A DNA stretch of 64,000 nt from assembly GCF_001637325.1 (NCBI RefSeq), contig NZ_LRXL01000026.1, positions 372,001 through 436,000 on the forward strand, given 5' to 3'. The DNA comes from Cochleicola gelatinilyticus (GTDB lineage Bacteria > Bacteroidota > Bacteroidia > Flavobacteriales > Flavobacteriaceae). The position numbers and the translations under genes are program-made. The notes under the pieces were generated by a model. The model was not told the DNA's origin. It did not search any database and saw nothing but the letters and a program-made list of their open reading frames with translations. This document shows positions 11,087-20,003 of the stretch, piece by piece (position 1 is the stretch's first letter; every line of letters begins with the position of its first letter).

Positions 11087-11261
11087 ACGCTTTAAATATT
11101 GATCTAAAAATACAGATTTAACTGGGTATTGACACAAATTTAATACAAAGATATAGTTTAACTCCTATATAAATATCGTTTTCTGGACATTTTTTATAGA
11201 TTAAAGACATCTTTATCTAGCACTTTTTTAGTACCTTAGAAGGCATCTAACCCTAGAAATC

Positions 11262-12644
11262 ATGAAACTCAATGTGCTATTATTTAGTATCCTACTAAGC
11301 ATTAGCACTACTTTTTTAATGGCGCAAACCCATATATTTACGGGGAATGGGGGTACTTCGGATTGGTTTACTGCTGAAAACTGGGATGTTAATTCCGTAC
11401 CACAGTCTAACAGCCAAGTGAACATTCCCGACGGATTTTTTGTAACCATTAGCACTTCTGAAGCTGCTGTTGAAAGTATCGAATTGGAAGGCACAGCCGA
11501 ACTGGAACTCACCAACAATCTTACAATTACAGGTGAGATGATCATTCCATTCTTAGGACAATTAACTTATATAAGCGGCGTGATTTCTGGAGGAGCGATC
11601 GAGAACGAGGGTACCTTACGAGTAATGCAAAACAATGCAAAATCTTGCACCAATCTTACGATTACTAACAATGGACTTATTGAAGTTTTAGATACAGGCA
11701 TCTGGAGGCTTAATGGCACCACCGTTATTACGAATGGCCCTGAAGGTATATTTCGAATGAAAGGTGTTGGTTCTGTCATTAAAAACTCGGGAACAGCAGT
11801 GTTTTACAATGAAGGTCTTATTCAAAAATCATTGCATACCGCAGACCACGCGGCTTCCTATCTTATTTTAACTATTGAGAACCATGGAGTAATTCGCACC
11901 GATGAAAACACCACCCTATTAATTCTTTCGCAACAAGCAGCTCTTACCAATTTCCATAATGGGGTTATAGAAGGAAATGGCATCTACGACATTACAGCCC
12001 CCTTTGTAAACACAGGAACCATAGCTCCAGGTGGTGAATTTGTTGGAAATCTAGAGGTAGTAAATTCGTTTGATTTCCCTTCGGAAGCGGTGCTGGAAAT
12101 CGATATTGAGGGTGCCGAAGAAGGTGCTTACGATCATTTATATATTACTGGCTTTCCCGACCTAAATGGAACTATTGAAGTAAACGTCTCAGACTATCTT
12201 GAACTAGATGATGAATTTACCATTTTAACTACCAACGCTATTTCGTCTTGTAATCTTCCAGCAGAAGTCTATGCGCTATACGACCATCATTATTATATTT
12301 TTGATGTGGATTGCAATACAGAATCTGTAACATTAAAAGTAACCGATATTGCCGTATTAAATAACGAAGATTTTTTAAAAGATGCTATTTCTTTTACACC
12401 CTATCCCAATCCTGCAGACGATTTTTTTTACATCTCGCTAAATTTTTCTGAAACTTTATTAGTTTCTGAAACCGGATTCACAATCCAACTCTTTAATTCG
12501 TTAGGACAAAAAATACATGGTATCGAACATCTTTCCAAAGGAATTACAAAGGTGGAACGTGGTAATCTATTAGATGGTGTGTATCTATTACAACTTGAAA
12601 GCAATAACAAGGTCATCGCCCGTTCGAAATTAATTTTGCATTAA
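11262..12644 (+). CDS. Secreted protein with T9SS C-terminal sorting domain
   Basis: This 460-residue protein has a signal peptide (1-21, ending FLMAQ). A long beta-rich body follows, with repeated short segments containing N-rich turns (for example IENEGTLRV, ITNNGLIEV, VFYNEGLIQ), the style of a right-handed beta solenoid. The last 85 residues form a T9SS type A sorting domain: FTPYPNPADDFFYISL, LFNSLGQKI and GVYLLQL followed by the C-terminal ARSKLILH. It is probably exported to the cell surface. It is in the opposite direction to the mevalonate genes on either side and ends 10 bp before mvaD; I see no functional link to them. Confidence 0.85.
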   Translation: MKLNVLLFSILLSISTTFLMAQTHIFTGNGGTSDWFTAENWDVNSVPQSNSQVNIPDGFFVTISTSEAAVESIELEGTAELELTNNLTITGEMIIPFLGQLTYISGVISGGAIENEGTLRVMQNNAKSCTNLTITNNGLIEVLDTGIWRLNGTTVITNGPEGIFRMKGVGSVIKNSGTAVFYNEGLIQKSLHTADHAASYLILTIENHGVIRTDENTTLLILSQQAALTNFHNGVIEGNGIYDITAPFVNTGTIAPGGEFVGNLEVVNSFDFPSEAVLEIDIEGAEEGAYDHLYITGFPDLNGTIEVNVSDYLELDDEFTILTTNAISSCNLPAEVYALYDHHYYIFDVDCNTESVTLKVTDIAVLNNEDFLKDAISFTPYPNPADDFFYISLNFSETLLVSETGFTIQLFNSLGQKIHGIEHLSKGITKVERGNLLDGVYLLQLESNNKVIARSKLILH

Positions 12645-12654
12645 ACGTAACCAT

Positions 12655-13734
12655 TTAGTCTATCCTTTGAGCTCCAAATCCAATTATATCTTCAATATAT
12701 TCCCCACTTTTACAAAAGGGTTTTAACTCATTTTCGATAAATTTTGAAACTGTGGCAGCTTCCTTTTTAGGATATAACACATGAACATTGGCACCTGCAT
12801 CCAACGTAAAACAAAGATTACTACCCGTTTGTTTCCGATAATTCCATATGTTATTAATGATTTCTAAAGTGTTTGGTTTCATTAAAATAAAATACGGCAT
12901 CGAGGTCATCATCATTGCATGTAACGATAAAGCTTCACTTTCTACAATTTTTATAAATTCAGAAAGATTTCCGTTTTTTAATACTGGAATTAATTTCGAT
13001 AAATTTTCATTTGCCTGGTGAAAGCGTTGTTCTGCGAATGGATGATCGTGCATAAGCTCATGCCCCACCGTACTACTTACTTGTTTTTCACCTTTATCGA
13101 CTAATAATATCGTGTCTTGATATTCTTTAAATACCTCATGAACTTGATAAGGATATTTTTTTCCGAAGCTATTAGAACTGCCATCAATATCGGGGTGTTC
13201 TCCCCAAACTACCAAATCACCTTCAATACTTCTGCAGGCACTTCCAGAACCCAACCTCGCTAAAAAAGATGCTTTTTCATTGAAGTATTCGGTGTCAATT
13301 TCGGGTTGCATTTGTTGTTCCATCTTCATTAAACACAATGCAAGTGCACTCATCCCACTGGCTGAAGAAGCAATACCACTACTGTGCGGAAAGCTGTTAT
13401 GGGTTTCGATCTTAAACGTAAATTTTTCTAAAAAGGGAAGGTATTGAGTAATACGGTGAAAGAACTTTTCGATTTTTGGCTCAAAACTTTCCTCTCTTTT
13501 TCCGTCGAGATAAACTTGAAAATCGAACCCCTTGGTACTTTTTTCTTTATATGTAAGGGTGGTGTTTGTATGGCAGTTGGTAAGTGTAAAGCTAATAGAG
13601 GCATTCTTTGGAAGTTGTTCTCCATACTTACCCCAATATTTTACCAAAGCGATATTGCTAGGCGATCGGTATGCACTAATTCCAGCAGTTAACTCATGTT
13701 CATACGATGGAATAATAAAGCGGTGTTCAGCCAT
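12655..13734 (-). CDS. mvaD: Diphosphomevalonate decarboxylase
   Basis: This 359-residue GHMP-family enzyme turns mevalonate diphosphate into isopentenyl diphosphate using ATP. Signature segments are PSNIALVKYWGKYG (near residue 25), PHSSGIASSASGMSAL (near 118, the phosphate-binding loop) and RLGSGSACRSIEGD (near 160). LDAGANVHVLYP is near 315. It is full length. With the kinase and prenyltransferase at 9.2-11.1 kb it shows that this organism makes isoprenoids by the mevalonate route, as flavobacteria do. Confidence 0.92.
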   Translation of the reverse strand: MAEHRFIIPSYEHELTAGISAYRSPSNIALVKYWGKYGEQLPKNASISFTLTNCHTNTTLTYKEKSTKGFDFQVYLDGKREESFEPKIEKFFHRITQYLPFLEKFTFKIETHNSFPHSSGIASSASGMSALALCLMKMEQQMQPEIDTEYFNEKASFLARLGSGSACRSIEGDLVVWGEHPDIDGSSNSFGKKYPYQVHEVFKEYQDTILLVDKGEKQVSSTVGHELMHDHPFAEQRFHQANENLSKLIPVLKNGNLSEFIKIVESEALSLHAMMMTSMPYFILMKPNTLEIINNIWNYRKQTGSNLCFTLDAGANVHVLYPKKEAATVSKFIENELKPFCKSGEYIEDIIGFGAQRID

Positions 13735-13846
13735 AAAAATGTATAGTTTGAACGCAAAGATAGTTTAATTTGAAGCAATCACTCAAGTGCAAATTACATG
13801 AAAAAAAATTATCGTAACCGTTTCCTTAACGTAGTGAGTCACTAGA

Positions 13847-13869
13847 AAACTCCAGTACAAAAGGAGTTT
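13847..13869 (-). terminator. Hairpin downstream of the DUF4174 gene
   Basis: AAACTCC and GGAGTTT form a 7-bp stem with a 9-nt loop. It lies 31 bp past the stop of the minus-strand DUF4174 gene; the minus-strand side ends in TTTT, a weak terminator tract. Confidence 0.4.
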
Positions 13870-13899
13870 GATAAAAAATCAATTTTGTTTAAAAAACAA

Positions 13900-14262
13900 T
13901 TATTCGTTTTCACGCAGTTCTTCTTTGCGCATCGGCATCGAATCAACTAGGTTAAAAAATGTTGCTGGCTGTTCTACATTTTCTGAAGAAAATTTTTCGG
14001 TACCATCTAAGCCAATAAGTGTTACATAAAAGCCGTCTATCTTCGATTGAGTACGTACCGACGGCTCAATACCCCACCCAAAATTCTCTACATACCCATG
14101 GTTAGTTACTTGGTACACGATAAGTTTACGATCTTTTAATTCGTCCTTTTGTGAACGTAATAAAGCAACTTGCTCTTCCGCTTTTTTATCTCCAAACTCT
14201 GGAGAAGAAATTATTATAATTCGGTCGCTGCCTTTGTGTTTCTGTAGATCTTGTGCTTGCAT
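13900..14262 (-). CDS. DUF4174-like protein, possibly missing its signal peptide
   Basis: This 120-residue protein resembles DUF4174: a thioredoxin-like strand RIIIISSPEF, then LKDRKLIVYQVTN and the FYVTLIGLDGTEKFSSE segment near 78-95. The N-terminus MQAQDLQKHKG looks like the last residues of a signal peptide cleavage region, and an in-frame stop lies 12 bp before the ATG. Another frame just upstream encodes FKKIFLLSFLN, typical of a signal-peptide core. So a single-base shift may have cut off the export signal, although that frame has no start codon close by. Function is unknown. Confidence 0.6.
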   Translation of the reverse strand: MQAQDLQKHKGSDRIIIISSPEFGDKKAEEQVALLRSQKDELKDRKLIVYQVTNHGYVENFGWGIEPSVRTQSKIDGFYVTLIGLDGTEKFSSENVEQPATFFNLVDSMPMRKEELRENE

Positions 14263-14345
14263 GGCGGTTGGTGTTTAGAAATGACAATAGAAAAATCTTC
14301 TTAAAGGTACAATTCCTATTGCAATTCAAACTAAAACTTTGGAAT

Positions 14346-15572
14346 TCAATTTTTTGAAAGTGCGCTAGCAACAATAAATCCACCAGTCCATGCATTCTGA
14401 AAATTAAATCCTCCTGTAATGGCATCAATATTTAATACCTCACCCGCAAAAAATAAATTTGGTTGCAGCTTACTTTCAAATGTTTTAAAATTTACTTCTT
14501 TTAGCTCCACTCCTCCCGCAGTAACAAATTCTTCTTTAAAAGTGCTCTTTCCAGTTACTTCAAAGGGGGAAGCTACAAGTTGTTGCGCGATATTTTCAAG
14601 GTGCGTTCGAGTAAGAGCTGCCCAAGTATCATTTTCAGAAACACCTACAGCTCGAATTAATTGATACCATAACCGTTTGGGCAAATCGAACTGAGGATTT
14701 TTCAACACGTGTTTTTTGCCACTCTGAATGCGAACACTTTTTAAACTTATTATAACTTCTTCTTCGGAAACATCCCGCAACCAATTCACCTGAATCGTAA
14801 AATGATATTTTGTTGGTGCTAATAAACGCGCTCCCCATGCAGACAGTTTTAAGATGGCCGGTCCACTCATTCCCCAATGGGTAATTAGCAAAGGTCCTTC
14901 ACTTTCTAAGAGTACTTTTTTGTTCGTACCAAGCACTTTTACAGAAGCTTCTGTCGCAACCCCTGGCAATTCTGAAATTCGAGAATCTTTTATATTAAAA
15001 GTAAACAAAGAGGGTACTGCCGCCGTTACGGTATGACCTAGAGACGCTAATAATTTCCAGATCTTCGGATTGCTTCCTGTAGCAACAACTATTTTTTCTG
15101 CTTCAAAGATTTCAGTAGTGGTCTCAAGTTGCCATTTCTCCTGTCGCTTTGTAATAGTTTTAACTGCCTGGTTTCTCAACACGTCAATCCCCAAGCGTTC
15201 GGTTTCAGAAATAAAGCAATCGATAATCGTTTGTGACGTATCGCTTTCTGGAAACATGCGGCCGTCTTCTTCAATTTTCAATGCAATTCCCCGAGCTTCG
15301 AACCACGCAATGGTGTCGCCTGTCATAAAAGTATGAAATGGCCCCAACAATTCTTTTTCACCCCTTGGATAATTTTTAGAAAGTTCTTTCGGAATAAATT
15401 CAGCATGGGTAACATTACATCTTCCACCACCCGAAATCTTTACTTTGGTGAGCACTTCTTTTCCTCGTTCTAATATAAGTATAACGGCATCGGGATTATT
15501 TTCCGCAGCATTAATCGCTGTAAAAAACCCTGCAGCACCGCCACCAATTATTACGATATCGGCAGTTCTCAC
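14346..15572 (-). CDS. BaiN/HI0933-family FAD-dependent oxidoreductase
   Basis: This 408-residue flavoprotein starts with the dinucleotide-binding motif VIIGGGAAGFFTA (residues 6-18). The family signature KISGGGRCNVTH lies near 45-56, a second FAD contact VVATGSNPK near 165, and a C-terminal FAGEVLNIDAITGGFNFQNAWTGG segment near 375 is characteristic. Members have been described as aminoacetone oxidase-like or as a bile-acid-type ene reductase; the physiological substrate here is unknown. Its start overlaps the upstream decarboxylase gene by 4 bp, so they are co-transcribed. Confidence 0.85.
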   Translation of the reverse strand: MRTADIVIIGGGAAGFFTAINAAENNPDAVILILERGKEVLTKVKISGGGRCNVTHAEFIPKELSKNYPRGEKELLGPFHTFMTGDTIAWFEARGIALKIEEDGRMFPESDTSQTIIDCFISETERLGIDVLRNQAVKTITKRQEKWQLETTTEIFEAEKIVVATGSNPKIWKLLASLGHTVTAAVPSLFTFNIKDSRISELPGVATEASVKVLGTNKKVLLESEGPLLITHWGMSGPAILKLSAWGARLLAPTKYHFTIQVNWLRDVSEEEVIISLKSVRIQSGKKHVLKNPQFDLPKRLWYQLIRAVGVSENDTWAALTRTHLENIAQQLVASPFEVTGKSTFKEEFVTAGGVELKEVNFKTFESKLQPNLFFAGEVLNIDAITGGFNFQNAWTGGFIVASALSKN

Positions 15573-17035
15573 GCGGTTTCTAGAATTTCTGCAAACGACT
15601 CACACACAGCAAGTGTTTCTTTTATATTTTCGAATGTCGTTCTTGGGTTGATTAGACACATACGTAAAACGACCTGCCCATTAAGCACGGTTGTGACTAG
15701 TAAGGCTTCTTCCGACTGGATAACTTTTTCTGAAATACGTTGATTAAGTGCGTCTAATTTTTTTTCTGAAAAAGAATTTCCTATCGGATTAAATCGGAAG
15801 TTAATCACAGCAAGGGTTGCGGGAGAGATAATTTCCCAATTCTTACTTTTTCGAAGGTGTTTTTCTGCTCGTTCCGCAAGATCTATATTGTAAGTAATCG
15901 CTTTTCTGAAGCTTTTAAGACCAAAGGTTTTTATCGACATATAAAACTTCAGTGCTCGGAAACGTCGGGTTAACTGCACCCCGTGATCGTAAAAATTAAT
16001 TTCAGATTCATTACCTTCAACATCCCTTAAATATTCAGGTTTTTCGGTAAAAGTGCTTTTAAGCCATTTATGATTTTTAACTAATAAGCATCCCATTTCA
16101 TAAGGTTGAAAAAACCACTTATGGGGGTCTACTGTTAACGAATCTGCTTTATTTACTCCCTTTAATAACTGTTTTCCATCTTTGGCAAGAATAGCAGCAC
16201 CACCATAGGCTCCATCGATATGGAACCAAATGTCTTCTTCTTTGCAGATCTTAGAAAGTGCCGATAATGGGTCTACAGTACCTGTATTCGTGGTTCCTGC
16301 AGTTGCAACAAGACAAAACGGATGCATGCCTTCAATACGGTCTTTCGCAATGGCGTTCTTTAATTTATTTACAGAAAACTTAAATTCGGAATCGGTTGGA
16401 ATGATGCGAATTTGTTCTTTTCGGAAACCAAGAATGCGTATGGCCTTAATATTCGACGAATGTGCCTGATCGGAAAGATAAATAACTGCGTTACTAAAAT
16501 CGTCTCCACATTTCACTCTTCGTGCAGTAACAATAGCTGTTAAGTTAGCCATAGAACCACCACTTGTAAAGATACCACCCCCTTTTTTCTGAGGGAAACC
16601 GAAGATTTTAAGCAACCATTGTAACGTCACAATTTCTAGTTCTGCTGCTGCAGGAGAAGCGACCCAACCTCCCGAAAAAATATTGAAACCTGTGGCAAGT
16701 GTATCTGCCATTGTACTAATATAATTGCTTGGCCCTGGAACGAATGAATACGATTTAGGGTGCGAAACAATTGCACTTTTCGTCATTACATTGTCTAGCA
16801 CAAATTGAAGCACTTCGTTAGCGTCTGATGGTTTTTCTGGAGCAGCTTCAAGAAATAATGAATCCATTTCTTTTCTAGAAGCAACTGCCACTGGAGGTTT
16901 TGTGTGCTGATTTTCAAAATGTTCTACAATAGCATCGACCACAGCATATCCATACGAACGCATGTCATCTTTGGAAAGTTCTAATTTTTCTAAGGCTGTT
17001 AATTTCACAGGAATCGGTTTTCTTTTCGGCTGCAA
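15569..17035 (-). CDS. Group II PLP-dependent amino acid decarboxylase
   Basis: This 488-residue protein is in the glutamate/aromatic/aspartate decarboxylase family (fold I). The PLP lysine is in SVDPHKWFFQP, and the cofactor-stacking and aspartate residues lie in HIDGAYGGAA. TSGGSMANLTAIVTAR is near 170. The length and the N-terminal helical domain are normal. Candidates for the substrate are L-aspartate, diaminobutyrate or an aromatic amino acid; the sequence does not decide this. It overlaps the flavoprotein gene downstream by 4 bp. Confidence 0.82.
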   Translation of the reverse strand: MQPKRKPIPVKLTALEKLELSKDDMRSYGYAVVDAIVEHFENQHTKPPVAVASRKEMDSLFLEAAPEKPSDANEVLQFVLDNVMTKSAIVSHPKSYSFVPGPSNYISTMADTLATGFNIFSGGWVASPAAAELEIVTLQWLLKIFGFPQKKGGGIFTSGGSMANLTAIVTARRVKCGDDFSNAVIYLSDQAHSSNIKAIRILGFRKEQIRIIPTDSEFKFSVNKLKNAIAKDRIEGMHPFCLVATAGTTNTGTVDPLSALSKICKEEDIWFHIDGAYGGAAILAKDGKQLLKGVNKADSLTVDPHKWFFQPYEMGCLLVKNHKWLKSTFTEKPEYLRDVEGNESEINFYDHGVQLTRRFRALKFYMSIKTFGLKSFRKAITYNIDLAERAEKHLRKSKNWEIISPATLAVINFRFNPIGNSFSEKKLDALNQRISEKVIQSEEALLVTTVLNGQVVLRMCLINPRTTFENIKETLAVCESFAEILETA

Positions 17036-17067
17036 AAGTACAGCTTTCTAAGCAGACCGCCTTCCTG

Positions 17068-18540
17068 TTATTTTATGATTAGTTTTTGAACAAATGAAGC
17101 TTCAGTCGTGTTAAATTTTAGAAAATACATCCCTGATGTTAACACAAGTTCAAGTGTGTTTAAACCTTCAGAAACGGGTAAAGAGGCTACTTTATTCCCT
17201 TGAATTCCGAAGACATCTACTGTTGCAATCTCTCGGTTATTCTGAAATTGGATCGTACCTGTCGTCGGATTTGGATAGATCGAAATAGAGCTTATATTAA
17301 AATCTTCCGAAGAAAGCGTGGCGCAGCCTACTGGATCGAACAATACTTCTCCTAAAGCTGCATCATCAACTTGATGAAAAATTACCGACTCGGCAAGTTC
17401 TAATGTGTTTATTTCCCCTTCTACCCAACAGTTATTTGCTGCAGGAATGGTGTTGGCAGTATTATTATAAAGGGCGTAAATTACACCTCCATTTCCATTA
17501 TTAGAAAAAATGTTTTCTCCTGTACTTTCGGGAATATCATTTCCTAAATTAATAGCTGCTTCTCCAATAACGGTGATGCCCCAAAGGTTTCCTCTTATTT
17601 CGTTTCCTGAAGCAATTACATCCATTCCTGGAGAAGACGAATTCAAAGAGATTCCACTTCCACCTAACTGTGGATTTCCTTGCGTATTATTATCTTCAAT
17701 AATATTATTTCGTATGTATGCAAACGAATTGGTTCCAAGTATCGAGATTCCGTAGCGGTTGTTACGTATTTCATTTTCGTCTATTTCAGCATTAATTGCT
17801 CCTCCAACAAAATTAGACACTGCAATTCCACCTACTTGATCTAGATCTGGATTTCCAATAATTGTATTTTGAAAAATAATTAAGGGAATGGCATTTTGTG
17901 TGGTTCCAATATTTATTTGTGGGCGGTTCGAATTTTCCATATTGTTGCCTTCAATATAATTGTTTGAGATATTTGCGGAAACAGAAGAATTGGCTGCCGA
18001 GGCGATTGCCGGAAGTTCGTTAAACGTAATCGTATTGTTGGTAATTTGTGGGGTTCCTCGTGACAAGGAGATTACGGCCCCAGTAGTAGCACCACCTGCT
18101 ACGTTATTTGTAATTTCACAATTATCTAATGTAAATTCTTCAGTAAGAACGCGGAGCCCTCCTCCATTTTCGATAGTTGTATTCTGTATTGTTATTACTG
18201 AAAATTCTTCAAATCGAAATCCTTCGTATGGTGAAGTTTCGGCAGAGGTTATGGTAACATCAGCAGCAGAAATAGAAAAGCTCCCAAAGACCGTTATTAG
18301 TAGATCTGCTTCAATGGATAGGGTAAGATCTGTATCAATAATAAAGGTGTCGTTTTCCGCGATAACAAGGTTTTCTGATAAAGTATAAGCATTTCCCGAA
18401 CCTGAAACAGTTGTAGTACTAGCAGCAGCGATATCGTCGAGCGTCCATGTTACTCCTGTGTTTGGCGTGGTATAAGTCTGTGCGGTTAGTATTAAAGAGT
18501 ACACAAAAAAGAATGCGGTAAGAAGAGTCGTTTTTTTCAT
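17068..18540 (-). CDS. Secreted beta-helix protein with T9SS sorting domain
   Basis: This 490-residue protein has a signal peptide (1-20, ending LTAQ) and then a right-handed parallel beta-helix built of repeated asparagine-rich rungs (ITNNTITFNE, ISNNYIEGNN, IFQNTIIGN, IRNNIIEDNN). It ends with a T9SS type A sorting domain (ISIYPNPTTGTIQF to SFVQKLIIK, last 75 residues). The fold is that of pectate-lyase-like surface proteins, but I see no catalytic residues that point to a polysaccharide. It is probably secreted and fixed at the outer membrane. Confidence 0.85.
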   Translation of the reverse strand: MKKTTLLTAFFFVYSLILTAQTYTTPNTGVTWTLDDIAAASTTTVSGSGNAYTLSENLVIAENDTFIIDTDLTLSIEADLLITVFGSFSISAADVTITSAETSPYEGFRFEEFSVITIQNTTIENGGGLRVLTEEFTLDNCEITNNVAGGATTGAVISLSRGTPQITNNTITFNELPAIASAANSSVSANISNNYIEGNNMENSNRPQINIGTTQNAIPLIIFQNTIIGNPDLDQVGGIAVSNFVGGAINAEIDENEIRNNRYGISILGTNSFAYIRNNIIEDNNTQGNPQLGGSGISLNSSSPGMDVIASGNEIRGNLWGITVIGEAAINLGNDIPESTGENIFSNNGNGGVIYALYNNTANTIPAANNCWVEGEINTLELAESVIFHQVDDAALGEVLFDPVGCATLSSEDFNISSISIYPNPTTGTIQFQNNREIATVDVFGIQGNKVASLPVSEGLNTLELVLTSGMYFLKFNTTEASFVQKLIIK

Positions 18541-18671
18541 ATTTTTATTTTGAAGTATAAAAATACTTATTCTTGTTGTCTTATTAAAAATCCTCTCTTA
18601 GTTCATTTAAAATTTTATTATTTATTTTTTTAGAATGTTTTTATGAAATCAAAAAATACTAATTTTATAGA

Positions 18672-19712
18672 ATGATGATTCTCCTGTATTGCTTGAGTAT
18701 TTTTTTTTCACTTTCCCCGTTTCTACCAGCAACGGAACATCCCCATTGGTTCTTTCGCACCGCAGATTTTGTTAGATTGCAATCTATAGTAATACAGCTA
18801 ATTTTATTAATACTTTTAGTGGTATTTATAAATGATTATACAGTTTTCAACTGTATAGTGCTAGGAAGTATTGTGGCTTCAATGCTATACCAACTTGCGA
18901 AAGTATATCCATACAGTTCGCTATACCCCAGAAAAAAACCAGATTTTCCTAGCGATGGTATGGTTTCTATTCTAGCTGGAAATATTTTGCAGACCAACAC
19001 CGAGTATGATAAGTTCATAGAGGAGGTCCAAAAATTTGATCCCGATATTGTTTTAACTATGGAATCGAATAAAGAATGGGAGAAAAATCTTAATCGATTA
19101 GAACCAACTTATTCTCATTCTGTAAAAGTTGCGAATGAAGAATTCTACGGCATGCACGTGTATTCTAAAATTCCCCTTAAAAATTCAAAAATTAATTTCT
19201 TTATTGAAGACAACGTACCTTCCATTTTTTTTGAAGTCTCAGTGAATGAAAAAGAAAATATATTTTTTGCCTGTCTCCATCCTGCCCCTCCTAGTCCGAC
19301 AGAAAATGAAACTTCTAAAGAACGTGATGCCGAATTAATGATTGTGGGCAAAAAAATTAGAGAACTTAAAAAACCGGTGGTCGTTTGTGGGGACATGAAC
19401 GATGTAGTATGGTCGCGAGTAACTCGTCTATTTAAAAAAATGTCGGGAATGATCGATCCAAGAATAGGACGTGGCTTTTTCCCTACGTACCACGCAGGAT
19501 ATTGGTTTATGCGTTTTCCCTTAGATCATCTTTTTCATACCAAAGATCTCTTTGTGGGTAAAATGATACGTACCAAGACGTTTGGTAGCGATCACTTTGC
19601 GATGTATTACGAGATATACCATAAAAAAAAAGCGAAAATTCAAGGTAAAACAAAATTAAACGGAGATGAGAGAGAAGAAATCGAAGAAAAAATTGAAGAT
19701 GGCAAATCATAA
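18672..19712 (+). CDS. Membrane-anchored endonuclease/exonuclease/phosphatase-family protein
   Basis: This 346-residue protein has two or three N-terminal membrane helices (about 3-17, 38-53 and 55-72). A DNase I-like phosphoesterase domain follows (about 95-325). Metal and catalytic residues are seen in LAGNILQTN, MESNKEW, HPAPPSP, VVVCGDMND and the C-terminal FGSDHFAMYYE. The active domain is predicted to face the periplasm. Members act on nucleic acids, phospholipids or phosphoinositides; the substrate cannot be told. The charged tail after 325 (Lys/Glu-rich) is extra. Confidence 0.8.
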   Translation: MMILLYCLSIFFSLSPFLPATEHPHWFFRTADFVRLQSIVIQLILLILLVVFINDYTVFNCIVLGSIVASMLYQLAKVYPYSSLYPRKKPDFPSDGMVSILAGNILQTNTEYDKFIEEVQKFDPDIVLTMESNKEWEKNLNRLEPTYSHSVKVANEEFYGMHVYSKIPLKNSKINFFIEDNVPSIFFEVSVNEKENIFFACLHPAPPSPTENETSKERDAELMIVGKKIRELKKPVVVCGDMNDVVWSRVTRLFKKMSGMIDPRIGRGFFPTYHAGYWFMRFPLDHLFHTKDLFVGKMIRTKTFGSDHFAMYYEIYHKKKAKIQGKTKLNGDEREEIEEKIEDGKS

Positions 19713-19850
19713 TATTACTCACAAGTTTTAATTTAGGGAACGATACTTTTAGCACACCTTTTCACTACAAATTAATGCTTTAAACCTCACCCTCAAAACC
19801 CTTCTGTCCAGCCCATTACCCTAAACCTAAATCAATCACCAAATTCTATT

Positions 19851-19878
19851 GTTATTTAGAACGATTCGTATAAATAAC
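19851..19878. promoter_or_regulatory. Dyad 1 upstream of the heme-uptake operon
   Basis: GTTATTTA and TAAATAAC form perfect 8-bp arms around 12 bp. It is one of three dyads in the 291-bp gap before the TonB receptor gene. The AT-rich symmetric form suits a metal-responsive repressor such as Fur, but that is inference. Confidence 0.4.
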
Positions 19879-19912
19879 TCTAGCACAACATATTAACAAT
19901 AATATTATTTAG

Positions 19913-19925
19913 ATTGAGTCTCAAT
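19913..19925. promoter_or_regulatory. Dyad 2 upstream of the heme-uptake operon
   Basis: ATTGAG-T-CTCAAT is a perfect 13-bp palindrome within TTTAGATTGAG...CAATTAAA, located between dyads 1 and 3. Confidence 0.4.
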
Positions 19926-19949
19926 TAAAATAAAAATCTGTCTCTATTC

Positions 19950-19966
19950 TTATTTAGAATAAATAA
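19950..19966. promoter_or_regulatory. Dyad 3 overlapping the likely promoter of the heme-uptake operon
   Basis: TTATTTA-GAA-TAAATAA is a perfect 17-bp palindrome ending 7 bp before the -7 box, where the upstream promoter element would be contacted. A repressor bound here would block transcription, consistent with iron control of the operon. Confidence 0.45.
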
Positions 19967-19973
19967 AAATAAC

Positions 19974-19981
19974 TAGTTTTG
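19974..19981 (+). promoter_or_regulatory. -7 element (TAGTTTTG) of the heme-uptake operon
   Basis: TAGTTTTG matches the Bacteroidota TAnnTTTG consensus and is 22 bp before the ATG of the TonB receptor. Confidence 0.5.
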
Positions 19982-20003
19982 TGCGCTCATAACAACAAAC
20001 TTA

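Noticed and set aside
14186-14428. 80-codon minus-strand frame overlapping the DUF4174 gene and the flavoprotein
   Set aside because: It is a shadow of the two genes; only a short piece (FKKIFLLSFLN) is of interest as a possible lost signal peptide.
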